64,000 nucleotides of DNA, taken from positions 62,001 through 126,000 of the forward strand of contig JAMPIV010018775.1 in assembly GCA_024509875.1 (NCBI GenBank). The letters run 5' to 3'. Positions within the stretch are counted from its first letter, which is position 1; each line of letters starts with the position of its first letter. This DNA is from Oreohelix idahoensis. Taxonomy: Eukaryota; Mollusca; Gastropoda; Stylommatophora; Oreohelicidae. The translations under genes were made by a program, and so were the position numbers. A model generated the notes under the pieces. That model saw only the letters and a list, made by a program, of their open reading frames with translations. It was not told where the DNA came from and ran no database searches. This document shows positions 11,581 through 23,880 of this stretch, in pieces.

Positions 11581-11784
11581 ATTGGGTGTGAAAGGACAGT
11601 CAGGAACAATGGCACATAAGAGGTTCTGTGAGACTGTGGAGCAACCGCAACAGGCTATGAAACAGGACAGTAATTTATATATCAGGACAGTAATTTATAT
11701 ACTACATAAAGCTAGCAGCATGGATAAGACCAGGAGTAAAGTTGAAAGTCGCAACCAAGGTGGAGTGTGTTCAATTCCCAGTGC

Positions 11785-11925
11785 AGGCTGGAAAACTAAC
11801 AGGAGGCTGAGACTTGAAAGTCATGACCCAGGTGGGCCCACTCCCCTCTGAGTATATAGAAGATAAAGGGCCGAAACACTTCTGATGATCAGATTACATC
11901 CTGTTGTAACGCTAGAGTTTTCTAT
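11785..11925 (+). repeat. Dispersed repeat, partner of 9340-9475
   Basis: See 9340-9475 for the shared blocks. A short tandem duplication ('aggacagtaatttatatatc' twice, 11662-11700) lies upstream. Confidence 0.6.
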
Positions 11926-12248
11926 GTAATGGACACATAATGAAGCTATCTGTTGTTGAGGACTGCTGCATGGTATGCAATCATTTTGTTGGGTGTTCTT
12001 TTGGTTGCGATGAGTGCACCATTCAGCATCCCAACTAGATGTATTTAAATGTTATGCGTAGTGAATGATAACGCAAAAGACTTAGTAACCATTAGTCTGC
12101 TTGTGGCCTTAGTGCCTATCAAACGTGTTTTTGAAATATGTGGCTTGGCCACTAAGATATGTGTAGTGACAGTCTGTGTACGTGCCTTGCGGCCGTTGGA
12201 TGTATACGACCTTCTAAGTGCGAGTTTTTAAGCCACACCATAGTGTAC

Positions 12249-12516
12249 CTTGTAGCCATGGTAGCGCAGTGGTTAGTGCACTGGCTTCCTAGCTCGGTGG
12301 TCCATGGTTCGATTCCCAGTTGAAGTGGGATTTTTTAAGACCACAAACGGCTCCGAGGTCGACCCAGCCTCATGAATTGGGTACCAGAGCAACTCTGGGA
12401 AGGTTAAGGCGGCCGGCGTGATGCTGACAACATCACCCCTAGTGTGCCAATGGTCAAGAAAATATGGGCCTAACACCGTATTCCCAATATGCCTCAATGG
12501 GCGTGTAACGGGATCC
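12249..12516 (+). mobile_element. SINE-A with perfect 8-bp target duplication
   Basis: Full copy: 'agcgcagtggttagtgcact', B box 'ggttcgattccc', body and 3' end 'gtgtaacgggatcc'. Flanked by 'tagtgtac' at 12241-12248 and 12517-12524. The perfect duplication and little decay suggest recent insertion. Confidence 0.9.
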
Positions 12517-12524
12517 TAGTGTAC

Positions 12525-13330
12525 TAAAGGTTGTGTGTCTGTAGACACCGTTGATTATATTTTAAATAAATGTATGGACCTGAGAGTCCATTGGATATGT
12601 TCTAGGCGGTACTAAAGAAAATGAATAATGTATAAAACGCTGTATTTGCAAAATACTAATGTCATGGCTTTGGTTGCCATGTGAAATATTATAAGAAGGT
12701 CAAGTCGTGTTCTTTAAAGCTGGACTAGTGAGATAATTCTAGTCAATTTATGAGATATGGAAAAAGAGACATAGTGAAATTAGTACGAATAATTGTGTCT
12801 GTATATTGTTCAAGAAAATTATGAACTTGACAGACCAATATTTTAACAGTCGTGATCGACACATGATGTCGTATGCAAAGACCAGTAAGGGCATATATTA
12901 GCTTGATGCTGACGCAGATGTGAACTATAGAATTCCAATGTTGTAATTTATTCGTGGATCATCATAGATGTATCTTGTTATGATTAAAATGTCTGGACAG
13001 TCATCAATAACAGACTTGGTTCACTGAACTTGTTTGAGAATAGATTCAACTGCAAGTTTGCAGTGATTATTCGTTGGTTTGAAAATACAGTTAATTTATA
13101 AAACAGTTTCTGAACAATAATTCGCCTAGAACAGTAAGAGAATAAATCAAGACTAATGAAATGTAATATGAACTATTTATTGAAGAATTACTAACGAACA
13201 GAGCTGCCATAATGAAATGACGAACCCACGGTTGCAGCAATGAAGATTTGACATTCAGAACAACAAGAATAATAAAATATTTTAAAAATAAAAGACTGCA
13301 ACACAACATCTGTATAATCAAAATAATGGG
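12525..13330. other. No gene seen; AT-rich
   Basis: Unassigned sequence with no motif-bearing frame. Confidence 0.45.
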
Positions 13331-13850
13331 ATCTTTTAACAGTTAACTTTCGGCTCCCTTAGGGTCACCAGCTTTTGTTAATTACATGCCAAGCCTTCAC
13401 GTCCTGTTACATCCGTTCTAGATCTTTCCAGATCTTCATTATCCTTTGCCTGTGTGTCCTAGAGGAACATATTGTCTTGGATGACTTAGCTGAATTAATT
13501 ACGTCTTCGGCGTTCGCTCTCAACCACATCTATCTCTTTGATAAAGCTAGCAGTTTGTCTCAGGCTTCTCTCACCACCAAACAGTTTCTCCATCAACTGT
13601 GATGGACAAAGTCAGGCTGCTACCCTGCTTTTCTCATGCAGCTCAAAGTTTTGGAGTACATGTTCTACTGTTTGTTTGTTTGTCCTCCCACAGACACAGA
13701 TCTTATCTGTCTGTCCTCCCACAGACACAGATCTTATCTGTCTGTCCAATTATCAGTTTGTTGAACAGAAAAGATGGTATTTTCAGTCTGCAATGGCTGG
13801 TTCTTATTCCGAAAATTATCGCTTGACCTCTTCTTAGTATGGTTCTACAT
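13330..13850 (-). pseudogene. C-terminal fragment of a LINE protein
   Basis: The minus strand encodes KICVCGRTNKQTVEHVLQNF, then SRVAA and LCPSQLMEKLFGG, with a few stops. The C-x-C-G ... VEHVLQ pattern resembles the zinc-binding tail after reverse transcriptase or RNase H in jockey/I-type LINEs, where CPxCG ... ExxEHxLxxC is usual. The same arrangement occurs at the end of LINE-E (TCQNGPQTPEHILQTCPLF). The segment coding the Cys motif is tandemly duplicated as a 31-base unit at 13686-13745. Only the 3' end of the element is present, as expected of a 5'-truncated insertion. Confidence 0.5.
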
Positions 13851-13949
13851 TACCAGATTCTAAATGTTCCTTCTACCATTTTTCTCTATAGTTATTTCTG
13901 AATTATTTAAGTTATAATCAGCTGACTTGTCCATGCTGTTGTGAAAGTT

Positions 13950-14370
13950 TTTTTTTTTTAGGCTTTCAGTTTTTACATCATGCGGTTAGCAGGCCTCATG
14001 CCCAACCCTCCTTTTAGTATAAAAACAATGTTAAATGTTTACCAGAACGCAGTCAAATAAATAAGTGGTTCTATCATGTAATGGTAGACGTGAGACCCTG
14101 GATTCTGTTTCTTATCTACCAAGTTTTATTCTTGGTACAGTTTTTAAAAGATACCCACATACATTATCAGCTTCCAGTTTGTTTCTTGCTTTGCATTTGG
14201 AATAATACAGGACTTGCCTTTCTCTCTCCCATCCACAAATTTTTTTTTTATGAACCTACTTTTGGAATATTTCAATAGGATTACATAGCTATTTATCAAA
14301 TATTCCATCTACGCCCGTAACAAGCTTCTTGTACCCCTTGGGGGATTGGTGTACGCCAGGTAGGGAACCC
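13950..14370. mobile_element. Non-autonomous hAT-like repeat, relative of 62470-62880
   Basis: It shares 'ggattctgtttctt', 'cttggtacagttttt' and 'agatacc' in order with 62700-62780. The right end has 'gtaccccttgggggattgg' and 'gggaaccc', words typical of hAT MITE ends that read GTACCCC...GGGAACCC. I could not define precise ends or a target duplication. Confidence 0.4.
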
Positions 14371-14529
14371 ATGGTAGAGATTATCAAATCATTATACACA
14401 CACCGTTCAACAAATAAATACTCATCATTTAGTCATTATGTCTGATGTATCAATAACATGGAATGAATGAAAGCACACAACATTTGTGATCAAACATGAA
14501 CAACAATATCACAGATATAAACACAACAA

Positions 14530-15045
14530 TTTGGCAGGTCTGTTTTTTTTTAAACTGACGTAGACTGGGTGATGGGCCAGACAACAGAGGATGCCCCTCA
14601 AGGAATAAGATGGACAGCATTCTCTACATTGGAGGATCTGGAATATGCAGACGACATTGCACTATTTGCACACTCACAACACATCCAAGAATAAATGAAC
14701 TGAATAAACATAGCCAAATGGTGGGACTGAACATTAATCAAGAAGACAGAAATCCTGCACACATAAAAAAGGGACAAAAAGCTAGAAAATACAAACATGT
14801 TTACATAATTATGAAGCATAGTAACACCAGATGGCGGAACAAGCAAAGATAACAGTAACCAAATGAATAAAGCCAGAACAGCCTTTGTCAATCTAAACAG
14901 CATCCGGAAATCTTCCCAACACAGTACAAACTCCTAAATTAAAAATATATGAGAGCCGCATAATTTCTGCATGGTGCAGAATGCTGTAGAGTAACAGAAA
15001 AGGAAATGTCCAAACTGTCCTCTTGCCACACTACCTGCCATATAT
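14530..15045 (+). pseudogene. LINE-A reverse transcriptase fragment
   Basis: The sequence runs parallel to the intact LINE-A ORF: QGIRWTAFSTLEDLEYADDI, ALFAHSQHIQE, QMVGLNIN, ITPDGGTSKD, NSIRKSSQHS and VTEKEMSKLSS can be followed across frame breaks. YADD is the reverse-transcriptase catalytic motif. The match ends at about 15040, where a 42-bp tandem array begins, so the 3' end of the LINE is replaced by or buried under the array. Confidence 0.8.
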
Positions 15046-15757
15046 ACTACATGACTTTATAACACTGCCCAAAAGACAGTTAAAGAAGACATCAGACTTT
15101 ATAACACTGCCCAAGACATTTAAAGAAGACATCAGACTTTATAACACTGCCCAAAAGACAGTTAAAGAAGACATCAGACTTTATAACACTGCCCAAAAGA
15201 CAGTTAAAGAAGACATCAGACTTTATAACACTGCCCAAAAGACAGTTAAAGAAGACATCAGACTTTATAACACTGCCCAGAAAGACAGTTAAAGAAGACA
15301 TCAGACTTTATAACACTGCCCAAAAGACAGTTAAAGAAGACATCAGACTTTATAACACTGCCCAAAAGACAGTTAAAGAAGACATCAGACTTTATAACAC
15401 TGCCCAAAAGACAGTTAAAGAAGACATCAGACTTTATAACACTGCCCAAAAGACAGTTAAAGAAGACATCAGACTTTATAACACTGCCCAGAAAGACAGT
15501 TAAAGAAGACATCAGACTTTATAACACTGCCCAGAAAGACAGTTAAAGAAGACATCAGACTTTATAACACTGCCCAAAAGACAGTTAAAGAAGACATCAG
15601 ACTTTATAACACTGCCCAAAAGACAGTTAAAGAAGACATCAGACTTTATAACACTGTCCAAAAGACAGTTAAAGAAGACATCAGTCTTTATAACACTGCC
15701 CAAAAGACAGTTAAAGAAGACATCAGACTTTATAACTCTGTCCAAAAGACAGCAAAA
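15046..15757. repeat. Minisatellite MS2, 42-bp unit, about 17 copies
   Basis: The unit is 'gacagttaaagaagacatca' + 'gactttataacactgcccaa' + 'aa'. Units are nearly identical; three carry one extra base ('cccagaaagacag'). Because the unit is 14 codons without a stop, the array is open in both strands, which is a by-product and no evidence of a gene. Confidence 0.95.
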
Positions 15758-16190
15758 GGGTAATCATGTTGATGATGACAATTACGGTTTAGAGTGTCAA
15801 TTATTACAAACAGCAAATAAAATTTAATACGATTTGTTCAATGACCTCTAATCTCTGGCCTTCATTCCAAGTGGTATCATGCAAACTTTCTGTGGCATAT
15901 TTCTGTATTGTTTGTCAAACATGTTTATGAATAAAGTCATTACAGCTGATGTTTACACCAGCAAGATCAAAGTGTGGGACAAGCACAAACCTGAAGCAAC
16001 ATAAACAAAAAGGTTAACTAGCAGAAAGTGAAGATGAACTGGACCACATCATAGAAAAGTTCCACTCGTGTTTCGTCCAGGCATTTCTGCTACCTTTATT
16101 TGAAAATGACTTCTGGTGTAGATGTGAAACAGGCAAGACGTTAGCACATATTCTTGACTCATTATTCCGTTTATATCAATATGTATATAC
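15758..16190. other. No gene seen
   Basis: Unassigned spacer between arrays MS2 and MS3. Confidence 0.45.
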
Positions 16191-16194
16191 TCAT

Positions 16195-17300
16195 ATACAT
16201 ACTGATGTTCTTGATCTCTCTCATATACAAATGTGTTCTTGACCTCTCATACAAATATTTTCTTTACCTCTCTCTTACATATAAAAGTATTCTTGACCTC
16301 TCTCGCATACAAATGTGTTCTAGACCTATCTCGCATACAAATGTGTTCTTGACCTCTCTCACATACAAATGTGTTCTTGACCTCTCTCGCATACAAATGT
16401 GTTCTTGACCTCTCTCACATACAAATGTGTTCTTGACCTCTCTCGCATACAAATGTGTTCTTGACCTCTCACATACAAATTTGTTCTTTACCTCTCTCAC
16501 ATACACGTGTTCTTTACCTCTCTCACATACAAATGTGTTCTTGACCTCTCTCACATACAAATGTGTTCTTGACCTCTCTCGCATACAAATGTGTTCTTTA
16601 TCTCTCTCGCATACACATGTGTTCTTGACCTCTCTTGCATACAAATGTGTTCTTTACCTCTCTCGCATACACATGTTCTTGACCTCTCTTGCATACAAAT
16701 GTGTTCTTGACCTCTATCGCATACAAATGTGTTCTTGACCTCTCTTGCATACAAATGTGCTCCTGACCTCTCACATACAAATGTGTTCTTGACCTCTCTT
16801 GCATACAAATGTGCTCCTGACCTCTCACATACAAATGTGTTCTTGACCTCTCTCGCATACAAATGTGTTCTTGACCTCTCTCGCATACAAATGTGTTCTT
16901 GACCTCTCTCGCATACAAATGTGTTCTTTACCTCTCTCACATACAAATGTGTTCTTGACCTCTCTCGCATACAAATGTGTTCTTGACCTCTCTCGCATAC
17001 AAATGTGTTCTTGACCTCTCACATACAAATGTGCTCTTGACCTCTCTCACATACAAATGTGTTCTTGGCCTCTCTCACATACAAATGTGTTCTTGACCTC
17101 TCTCGCATACAAATGTGTTCTTGACCTCTGACCTCTCTCGCATACAAATGTGTTCTTGACCTCTCTCACATACAAATGTCTTCTTGACTTCACAATCAAA
17201 TGTGTTATTTACCTTTCTCATACACAAATGTGTTCTTGGACTTCACAATTAAATGTGTTATTTACCTTTCTCACACACAAATGTGTTTTTGGAATCTCAC
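16195..17300. repeat. Minisatellite MS3, 28-bp unit, about 38 copies
   Basis: The unit is 'acctctctcgcatacaaatg' + 'tgttcttg', with c/t and g/a variants and units shortened by 2-4 bases. Since 28 is not a multiple of 3, the three frames rotate through the array, giving a false 28-residue peptide period on each strand. Confidence 0.95.
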
Positions 17301-17782
17301 ATACAAACACATGTAATCTTGGTCGCACATACACATGTGCATTTTTCACCTCACATTCTCTTTCTCTCTCTAACACACACGCACATACCCCAATTCCTAG
17401 TCTCCACAATCCTTCCTTACAACAAAAGTCCAATCACAACAAACACAATCAACAAGGACAACAAGAGATCCCTTGCCACAGGCAGCAATGTCAACATGAT
17501 GTCCAGCACTGATACAAACAAATAAATACATCTTGTCACAACACAACAAAATTAAAGCTACTGGTTTTGTCTGATCACATAAAATAAATGGCAGGATGTC
17601 TACAAAAGTTGCACATCATAAGAGTGACAATTTGTTTTTAAGATTAAGGAGGGTAGTGTAAATTATTCAATGATTTACAATCACTTTGTCACTATTGTAA
17701 GCTCTGCAGTATGAAGTTATGATAAAAAAAAAAAAAATCAAAATGAAAAAAGACCAACAAAAAAATTATTCATGATAAAATA
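17301..17782. other. No gene seen
   Basis: A CA/TC-rich stretch near 17340-17400 leads into unassigned AT-rich sequence. Confidence 0.4.
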
Positions 17783-18010
17783 CATCAGACTTTATAACAC
17801 TGCCCAAAAGACAGTTAAAGAAGACATCAGACTTTATAACACTGCCCAAAAGACAGTTAAAGAAGACATCAGACTTTATAACACTGCCCAAAAGACAGTT
17901 AAAGAAGACATCAGACTTTATAACACTGCCCAAAAGACAGTTAAAGAAGACATCAGATTTTATAACACTGTCCAAAAGACAGTTAAAGAAGACATCAGAC
18001 TTTATAAGGG
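17783..18010. repeat. Minisatellite MS2, second block, 5-6 copies
   Basis: The same 42-bp unit in the same orientation as 15046-15757, separated from it by MS3. Edge units carry variants ('cagatttt', 'ctgtccaa') that also occur near the right edge of the first block. Confidence 0.95.
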
Positions 18011-18014
18011 ACCC

Positions 18015-18240
18015 AAAGATGCAGCAATAGAGAATGCAGTCAGCGACCCATAGCTTGACTGCTTGCATCAGGATCAGCGAACCAGAGCTGGTCAAGACCG
18101 TACTCCACCTCCACGTGGTGGTCCTGGAAACAGTCTGCAGCAGTGCAGTCTGGCTGAGCGAGTACGGATCGAAGAGGGAAGGCAAACCCGGTCCCTAAAA
18201 ATGCAGTGCAGAAGTCGGATGTGTCGACTTTTGTGGGCAC
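18015..18240. repeat. Dispersed repeat R, copy 1
   Basis: About 200 bases match 45790-46000 at roughly 85-90%: 'gcgacccatagcttgactgc', 'atcaggatcagcgaaccaga', 'gtggtggtcctggaaaca' and 'gaagtcggatgtgtcg'. One copy abuts MS2 and the other abuts a LINE-D copy. The class is not recognised. Confidence 0.8.
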
Positions 18241-19615
18241 CCTGAATAAATCATTCATCATTACTTGATTATCCTTGACTCAGCATGTCTGTTTTATCAA
18301 ACAATCACAAAAAAACTTAACAGAATGTCGTAATGCACCTACACATGACATGTCTTCGTGATTTCAAATCAATAGCAGCCGAGTCAACAGCTAGTTGGTG
18401 GTACAGGTCTCTGACCAACGTTATGATTCATGCTATCAATAATAATGGTCTTTTACAGTCACATTTATAACAAATAAAATCCTAGGAATATTGTGGCTGC
18501 GTGTGAGGGAAAGCCTTATTCTACTGACTATATAACACAAAGCGATCGTGATTTACGTGAGCATTATGTTCACAGGCACAAAGAATTTGAGATTTCATCA
18601 TAATTTTATGCATAGCGGCATATCTGGAGTTATCCTTATATGACCTCCAGCTAAGCACAGTACTACATTATACACACACGTGGAAGTGAACCTCTGTCTG
18701 TGAGACTAATTACACCCTCATTGACTCTCGAAATCATCCACACAAGTTCAGGGATTCCCCCTGTGGTGAAACATGTTGAGAACCCTGCATTGCACTCTAA
18801 GCTTGGAGGAGTGACTTGAGCCCCAGATGTAACAGGTTTTTATGTGGTTGGCTGCATGCAGAAGGATCTCACTGTGGACCAATGATAGGCAGGGGGAGCT
18901 GAGAAGTGGCTCTGTGTAGCACATGACAATTCCTTGTGACAGCACACAGCCTGAGCACAGTATTTTAGCTCTGCATATTTGGAGAGCACGAGCCCTCTTG
19001 GATGGTGGGGAATGCACTGAATGCCACACGCTTCTTCCTCCTAGCTTTGGACCAGATGTGATGATCCTTTAAATGCCAGTCAAGCTGGAGAAACTGGAGC
19101 TCATGACTTCAACTCAACATGTTTTGGAATGGCAGAAAAGCCACAGAAAAAGGATAGATCTACAGTGAAGATAATATCAAGGAGTCTTCAACTTGGTATT
19201 GGCTGCAAAAGAGCAATAAACTCAGCGGCCCTAGTTAAACAACAACAACCATCACTTTCCTGTGTGCTCCTCCTTATGGAGCAAAAAGCCAACAATGAAG
19301 CTGGTCCCCTTGCAGGAAGCATGCACCAAGAAGTCACATGATCTTGTAGCTGTGGAAACGTGGTTGCCACAATCTGACATTAGTTGCCTTGTAAGACACG
19401 CCTGAGGGTACACTAGTCCTAGCTACTCCTTGACTATCTCTTCAGAGATCCCCTCGAGCTAGTCTCCACAATCTGAGATGATTGGTTTTCCTTTTCTTCA
19501 CAGAAATTCAGTCAAGTCAAAATGAAGGGGATCTTCTGAAAAGTCGATCAAGTTAAAACTGCCATAACAGATTAATAAAATAAACAAAGATAAAAAAAAA
19601 ACATGAAATGATGAA
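18241..19615. other. No gene seen
   Basis: Unassigned. Open frames of 60-95 codons on both strands have no recognisable motif. Confidence 0.45.
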
Positions 19616-19619
19616 CTGT

Positions 19620-19790
19620 AATCAACAAGAGGTGCTAGCAAACCTAGGAATGACAAGAGAATTAAAGGAGATCAAAATTAGACAGCTAAAATATTTTGAC
19701 CGTGTACAAAGAAGACCATAACAGAAGGCTGAGTTGAAGACAAATGTGCGAGAGGAAGATCAACATCAAGAGATGGACAGGAAAGAGTCT
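19620..19790 (+). pseudogene. LINE-D C-terminal fragment, left of MS4
   Basis: It reads NLGMTRELKEIKIRQLKYF and then EEDQHQEMDRKES. This corresponds to NLGMKRELMREVKVRQLKYF and the RW-TGKSLSE region at 46985-47190. The array MS4 begins where the LINE reads 'gacaggaaagagtct'. Confidence 0.75.
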
Positions 19791-21470
19791 GAGTACACCA
19801 TCAAGACAAGAGACAGGAAAGAGTATCAGAGTGTACCATCAAACAAGAGACAAGAACGAGTCTATCAGAGTGTACCATCAAGACAGGAAATAGTCTTTCA
19901 GAGTGTACCATCAAGACAGGAAATAGTCTTTCAGAGTGTACCATCAAGACAGGAAATAGTCTTTCAGAGTGTACCATCAAGACAGGAAATAGTCTTTCAG
20001 AGTGTACCATCAAGACAGGAAATAGTCTTTCAGAGTGTACCATCAAGACAGGAAAGAGTATCAGAGTGTACCATCAAGACAGGAAAGAGTATCAGAGTGT
20101 ACCATCAAGACATGAAAGAGTCTATCAGAGTGTACCATCAAGACAAGAGACAGGAAAGAGTCTATCTCAGAGTGTACCATCAAGACAGGAAAGAGTCTAT
20201 CAGAGTGTACCATCAAGACAGGAAAGAGTATCAGAGTGTACCATCAAGACAGGAAAGAGTATCAGAGTGTACCATCAAGACATGAAAGAGTCTATCAGAG
20301 TGTACCATCAAGACAAGAAACAAGAAAGAGTCTATCAGAGTGTACCATCAAGACAGGAAAGAGTCTATCAGAGTGTACCATCAAGACATGAAAGAGTCTA
20401 TCAGAGTGTACCATCAAGACAAGAAAGAGTCTATCAGAGTGTACCATCAAGACATGAAAGAGTCTATCAGAGTGTACCATCAAGACAAGAGACAGGAAAG
20501 AGTCTATCTCAGAGTGTACCATCAAGACAGGAAAGAGTCTATCAGAGTGTACCATCAAGACAGGAAAGAGTCTATCAGAGTGTACCATCAAGACAGGAAA
20601 GAGTATCAGAGTGTACAATCAAACAAGAGACAAGAAAGAATCTATCAGAGTGTACCATCAAGACAGGAAAGAGTCTATCAGAGTGTACCATCAAGACAGG
20701 AAAGAGTCTATCAGAGTGTACCATCAAGACAGGAAAGAGTCTATCAGAGTGTACCATCAAGACATGAAAGAGTCTATCAGAGTGTACCATCAAGACAGGA
20801 AAGAGTCTATCAGAGTGTACCATTAAGACAGGACAAGAAAGAGTCTATCAGAGTGTACCATCAAGACATGAAAGAGTCTATCAGAGTGTACCATCAAGAC
20901 AAGAGACAGGACAGAGTCTATCAGAGTGTACCATCAAGACAGGAAAGAGTCTATCAGAGTGTACCATCAAGACAAGAGACAGGACAGAGTCTATCAGAGT
21001 GTACCATCAAGACATGAAAGAGTCTATCAGAGTGTACCATCAAGACAAGAGACAGGAAAGAGTCTATCAGAGTGTACCATCAAGACAAGAGACAGGACAG
21101 AGTCTATCAGAGTGTACCATCAAGACATGAAAGAGTCTATCAGAGTGTACCATCAAGACAAGAGACAGGAAAGAGTCTATCAGAGTGTACCATCAAGACA
21201 AGAGACAGGACAGAGTCTATCAGAGTGTACCATCAAGACATGAAAGAGTCTATCAGAGTGTACCATCAAGACATGAAAGAGTCTATCAGAGTGTACCATC
21301 AAGACAAGAGACAGGACAGAGTCTATCAAAGTGTACCATCAAGACATGAAAGAGTCTATCAGAGTGCACCATCAAGACAAGAGACAGGACATAGTCTATC
21401 AGAGTGTACCATCAAGACAAGAGACAGGACAGAGTCTATCAGAGTGCACCATCAAGACAAGAGACAGAAG
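19791..21470. repeat. Minisatellite MS4, 33-bp unit, about 48 copies
   Basis: The unit is 'gacaggaaagagtctatcag' + 'agtgtaccatcaa' (11 codons, RQERVYQSVPS in one frame). Variants contain 'gacatgaaagag' or an added 'gacaagagacagg'. The same 33 bases occur once in the LINE-D copies at 47157-47190 and about 59215-59265, at the equivalent place, so the array is an expansion of a LINE-D coding segment. Larger blocks alternating the two variants recur at 20950-21400. Confidence 0.95.
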
Positions 21471-21530
21471 ACGGAGATCCACTGCAGCTGACCTTCGTGG
21501 GGAAGATGGCACCTGATGATGATGATGAAT
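21471..21530 (+). pseudogene. LINE-D terminus, right of MS4
   Basis: 'gacagaagacggagatccac' and 'gcagctgaccttcgtgggga' match the LINE-D end at 47205-47260 ('gagatccattacagcca', 'accttcgttgtggagatggc', 'tgatgatgatga'). Confidence 0.75.
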
Positions 21531-23212
21531 CAACACAACATATTCTCTATGGACTAGTCTTTTAGATGCCATCTATGAAAGTAGCCCTACAGGAGATACT
21601 GCCATAGGGGAGTGTTGCGTTAGAGATCTCACCACACCAGTCCCTGCTTTATGATGCCATTAACAGCAACGTTAAACAAAATTTAAACAACAATTTACAA
21701 AAACATGTGTACATGTTCATATGCGCACAGCATGGAGGCCACAATAAACAAAATGGTAGGATCATAAGAGCTGGGCATTGTGGGTGATGCCTGCATGATA
21801 TGGCGGCAGGACCTGTGAGACAGTTATCGCAGTAGAAGCTATCTTTTCTGCAGTATCTTTTAAGTTCATGTTATTTCAAATTCTTATTGTAATGAAGAAA
21901 AAACTTGAATTGCAGAACTTCCTCCAGAAAGAAAAGATAGATGTTCTGTGCATCCAGGAAACTCATTTGAACGAAAGCTGCAGATTCTCTATCAGCTTTG
22001 AATGTTTCTGACAAGACAGACTAGGCCACAAAGGTGGGATCATCACTATGGTCAGAAACAATATCCCCACTACAGAAATCACACGGAACTTAGAGGATTC
22101 TAAACATCTCACCATCAAACTACACACAACACCAGAACCTCTGTTTGTTACAAACTTCTACTGCCCTAACAATAAAAAACTAAACCTTAGGAAAATTCCC
22201 CTTCCAGAATCAAACCCCATCAGGTGGGAGACTTCAACAGCCACTCACCGAGTTGGGGATACCCAGCCATGGACTCACGAGGAGAAGAAGTAGAAGACTG
22301 GATGATAGAAAACTGACTAGTCCTCACAAACAAGCCACAAGCAGAGCCAACCTTCTACTCCAGACGAAGGAAATCTCAGAGCACGCCAGATCTTGCTGTT
22401 GCAACAGAAAATATCCTGCGTGTGACAAAAAGAGCAGTAACCAAACAGCTTGGAGGGAGTGACCATAAACCTATCATCCTCAAAATAAAAGGGACCTGTA
22501 GCACAGAAAAAAGACAAAAAAATTGCCAGTTGGAACTACAAAAGGGCAAACTGGAATGCCTACCAAACCCTCACAGAAGAGAAATTGGAAGTACACTTTG
22601 AAACAACAAATGTGAGGGAAAATACAAAGATACTAACAAACATAGTCTTGGAAGCTGCCAACAAGAATATACCCAGAGGCAGAAGGTATAATTACAAACC
22701 CTTCTGGAACAGAAATCTCCAAGAGATTCATGATCAGGCATCTGCTGCAAGATCCAAAAATGGAAAATAATCCAACTGAAACCAACTTCATTGAACACAA
22801 CAAACAACAAGCTATATTCAGAAGAGAAAAACTGAACTGCATCAGATCCAGCTGGAGAGAAAAAAAACTGCATCACTTAACATGGAAAAAGACACCACAA
22901 AAATATGGCAGCTGGTTAAATGTCTCAATGAAGAAAACAAACCCCAAGGAAGCATCATTATTGAAGAAAATGGAAAATCCTACACTGGCTCACAGGCTGC
23001 AAATGTTCTAGCAAACTTCTTCGCTGAAGAAAGCACAATCAAGAAGACAAAAACAAGAACTGCTGAAGTAAGACAAGAGACAAAAAACCTTCTCAGAATT
23101 CAGCAGCCATGCCCTGACTCAATGACCTCACTCTTACAAAAAAACAGAACTGAATATAGCAATCCAGAATCTTAAAAAAAAGGCCCCTGGGCCACATGGA
23201 ATCACAAATGAA

Positions 23213-23880
23213 ATGATCCAGCATCTAGGACCTCCCAGAAAGGCCAGAATATTAGACCTCTTCAATGTGTCATGGACACAAGGGATCTTCCCAGAAGAAT
23301 GGAAGGAGGCAGAAATAATACCAGTTGCAAAGAAAGGGAAATCAAAACCTAACAAATCAAGCTACTGCCCTATCAGCCTGCTAAGCTGCCTGGGAAAAGT
23401 AATGGAAAGGATGGTCAACAACAGGCTTCTGAATGACCTTGAAGAAAACAAGCTACTAGACGACTGCCAATCAGGCTTCAGAAAACACAGAAGCACTGAC
23501 GATCAAACAGCATATCTCACCCAGGAAATTGAAGATGCTTTCCAGCAAACTCCTAGCTACTTTCTTTGATCTCACAAAGGCATTTAATAAAGTCTGGAAA
23601 GAGGGACTGCTGCTAAAACTAGTCCAGAAAGGAATCGGAAGCAGAATGCTACAGTGGATTAAGAACTTCCTACGTGGAAGACATGCAAGAGTTAAACTCC
23701 AAGGAAAGAAAAGCTGAATGGTTGACATACCACAAGGGGTCCCACAGGGAGGAGTCCTAGCCCCAACACTCTTTATCATCTTCATAGACCTGCCAAAGCT
23801 ATTCACACCATACGTCCACAGGGCACTACATGCTGACGATCTTGCTATAATATGGACTCAGTCTGAATAAACAGGAGTTA
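23213..23880 (+). pseudogene. LINE-E reverse transcriptase core
   Basis: The RT thumb-to-palm region. MIQHLGPPRKARILDLFN leads to FPEEWKEAEIIPVAKKGK and YCPISLLSCLGKVMERM, then GFRKHRSTDDQTAYL, which are the RT 0-2 blocks. A frameshift near 23535 moves to the catalytic block A (FFDLTKAFNKVWKEGLL). A stop at about 23716 precedes block B and the ADD-containing block C (HADDLAII). The enzyme would copy LINE RNA at a nicked target, but the breaks rule out an active protein. Confidence 0.8.

Noticed and set aside
12249..12330. tRNA gene
   Set aside because: A and B boxes are present, but the sequence does not close into a full cloverleaf by eye and belongs to a 270-bp SINE with target duplications, present in four copies.
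16154..17028. Periodic ORFs of the EVKNTFVCERGQEHICM type
   Set aside because: Frame-rotating translation of the 28-bp MS3 unit; no gene.
19734..21500. Long repetitive ORFs (up to 233 codons, VYHQDRKESIR-type) on both strands
   Set aside because: They are by-products of a 33-bp stop-free tandem unit derived from LINE-D; several frames and both strands are open at once and no start context or conserved domain exists.
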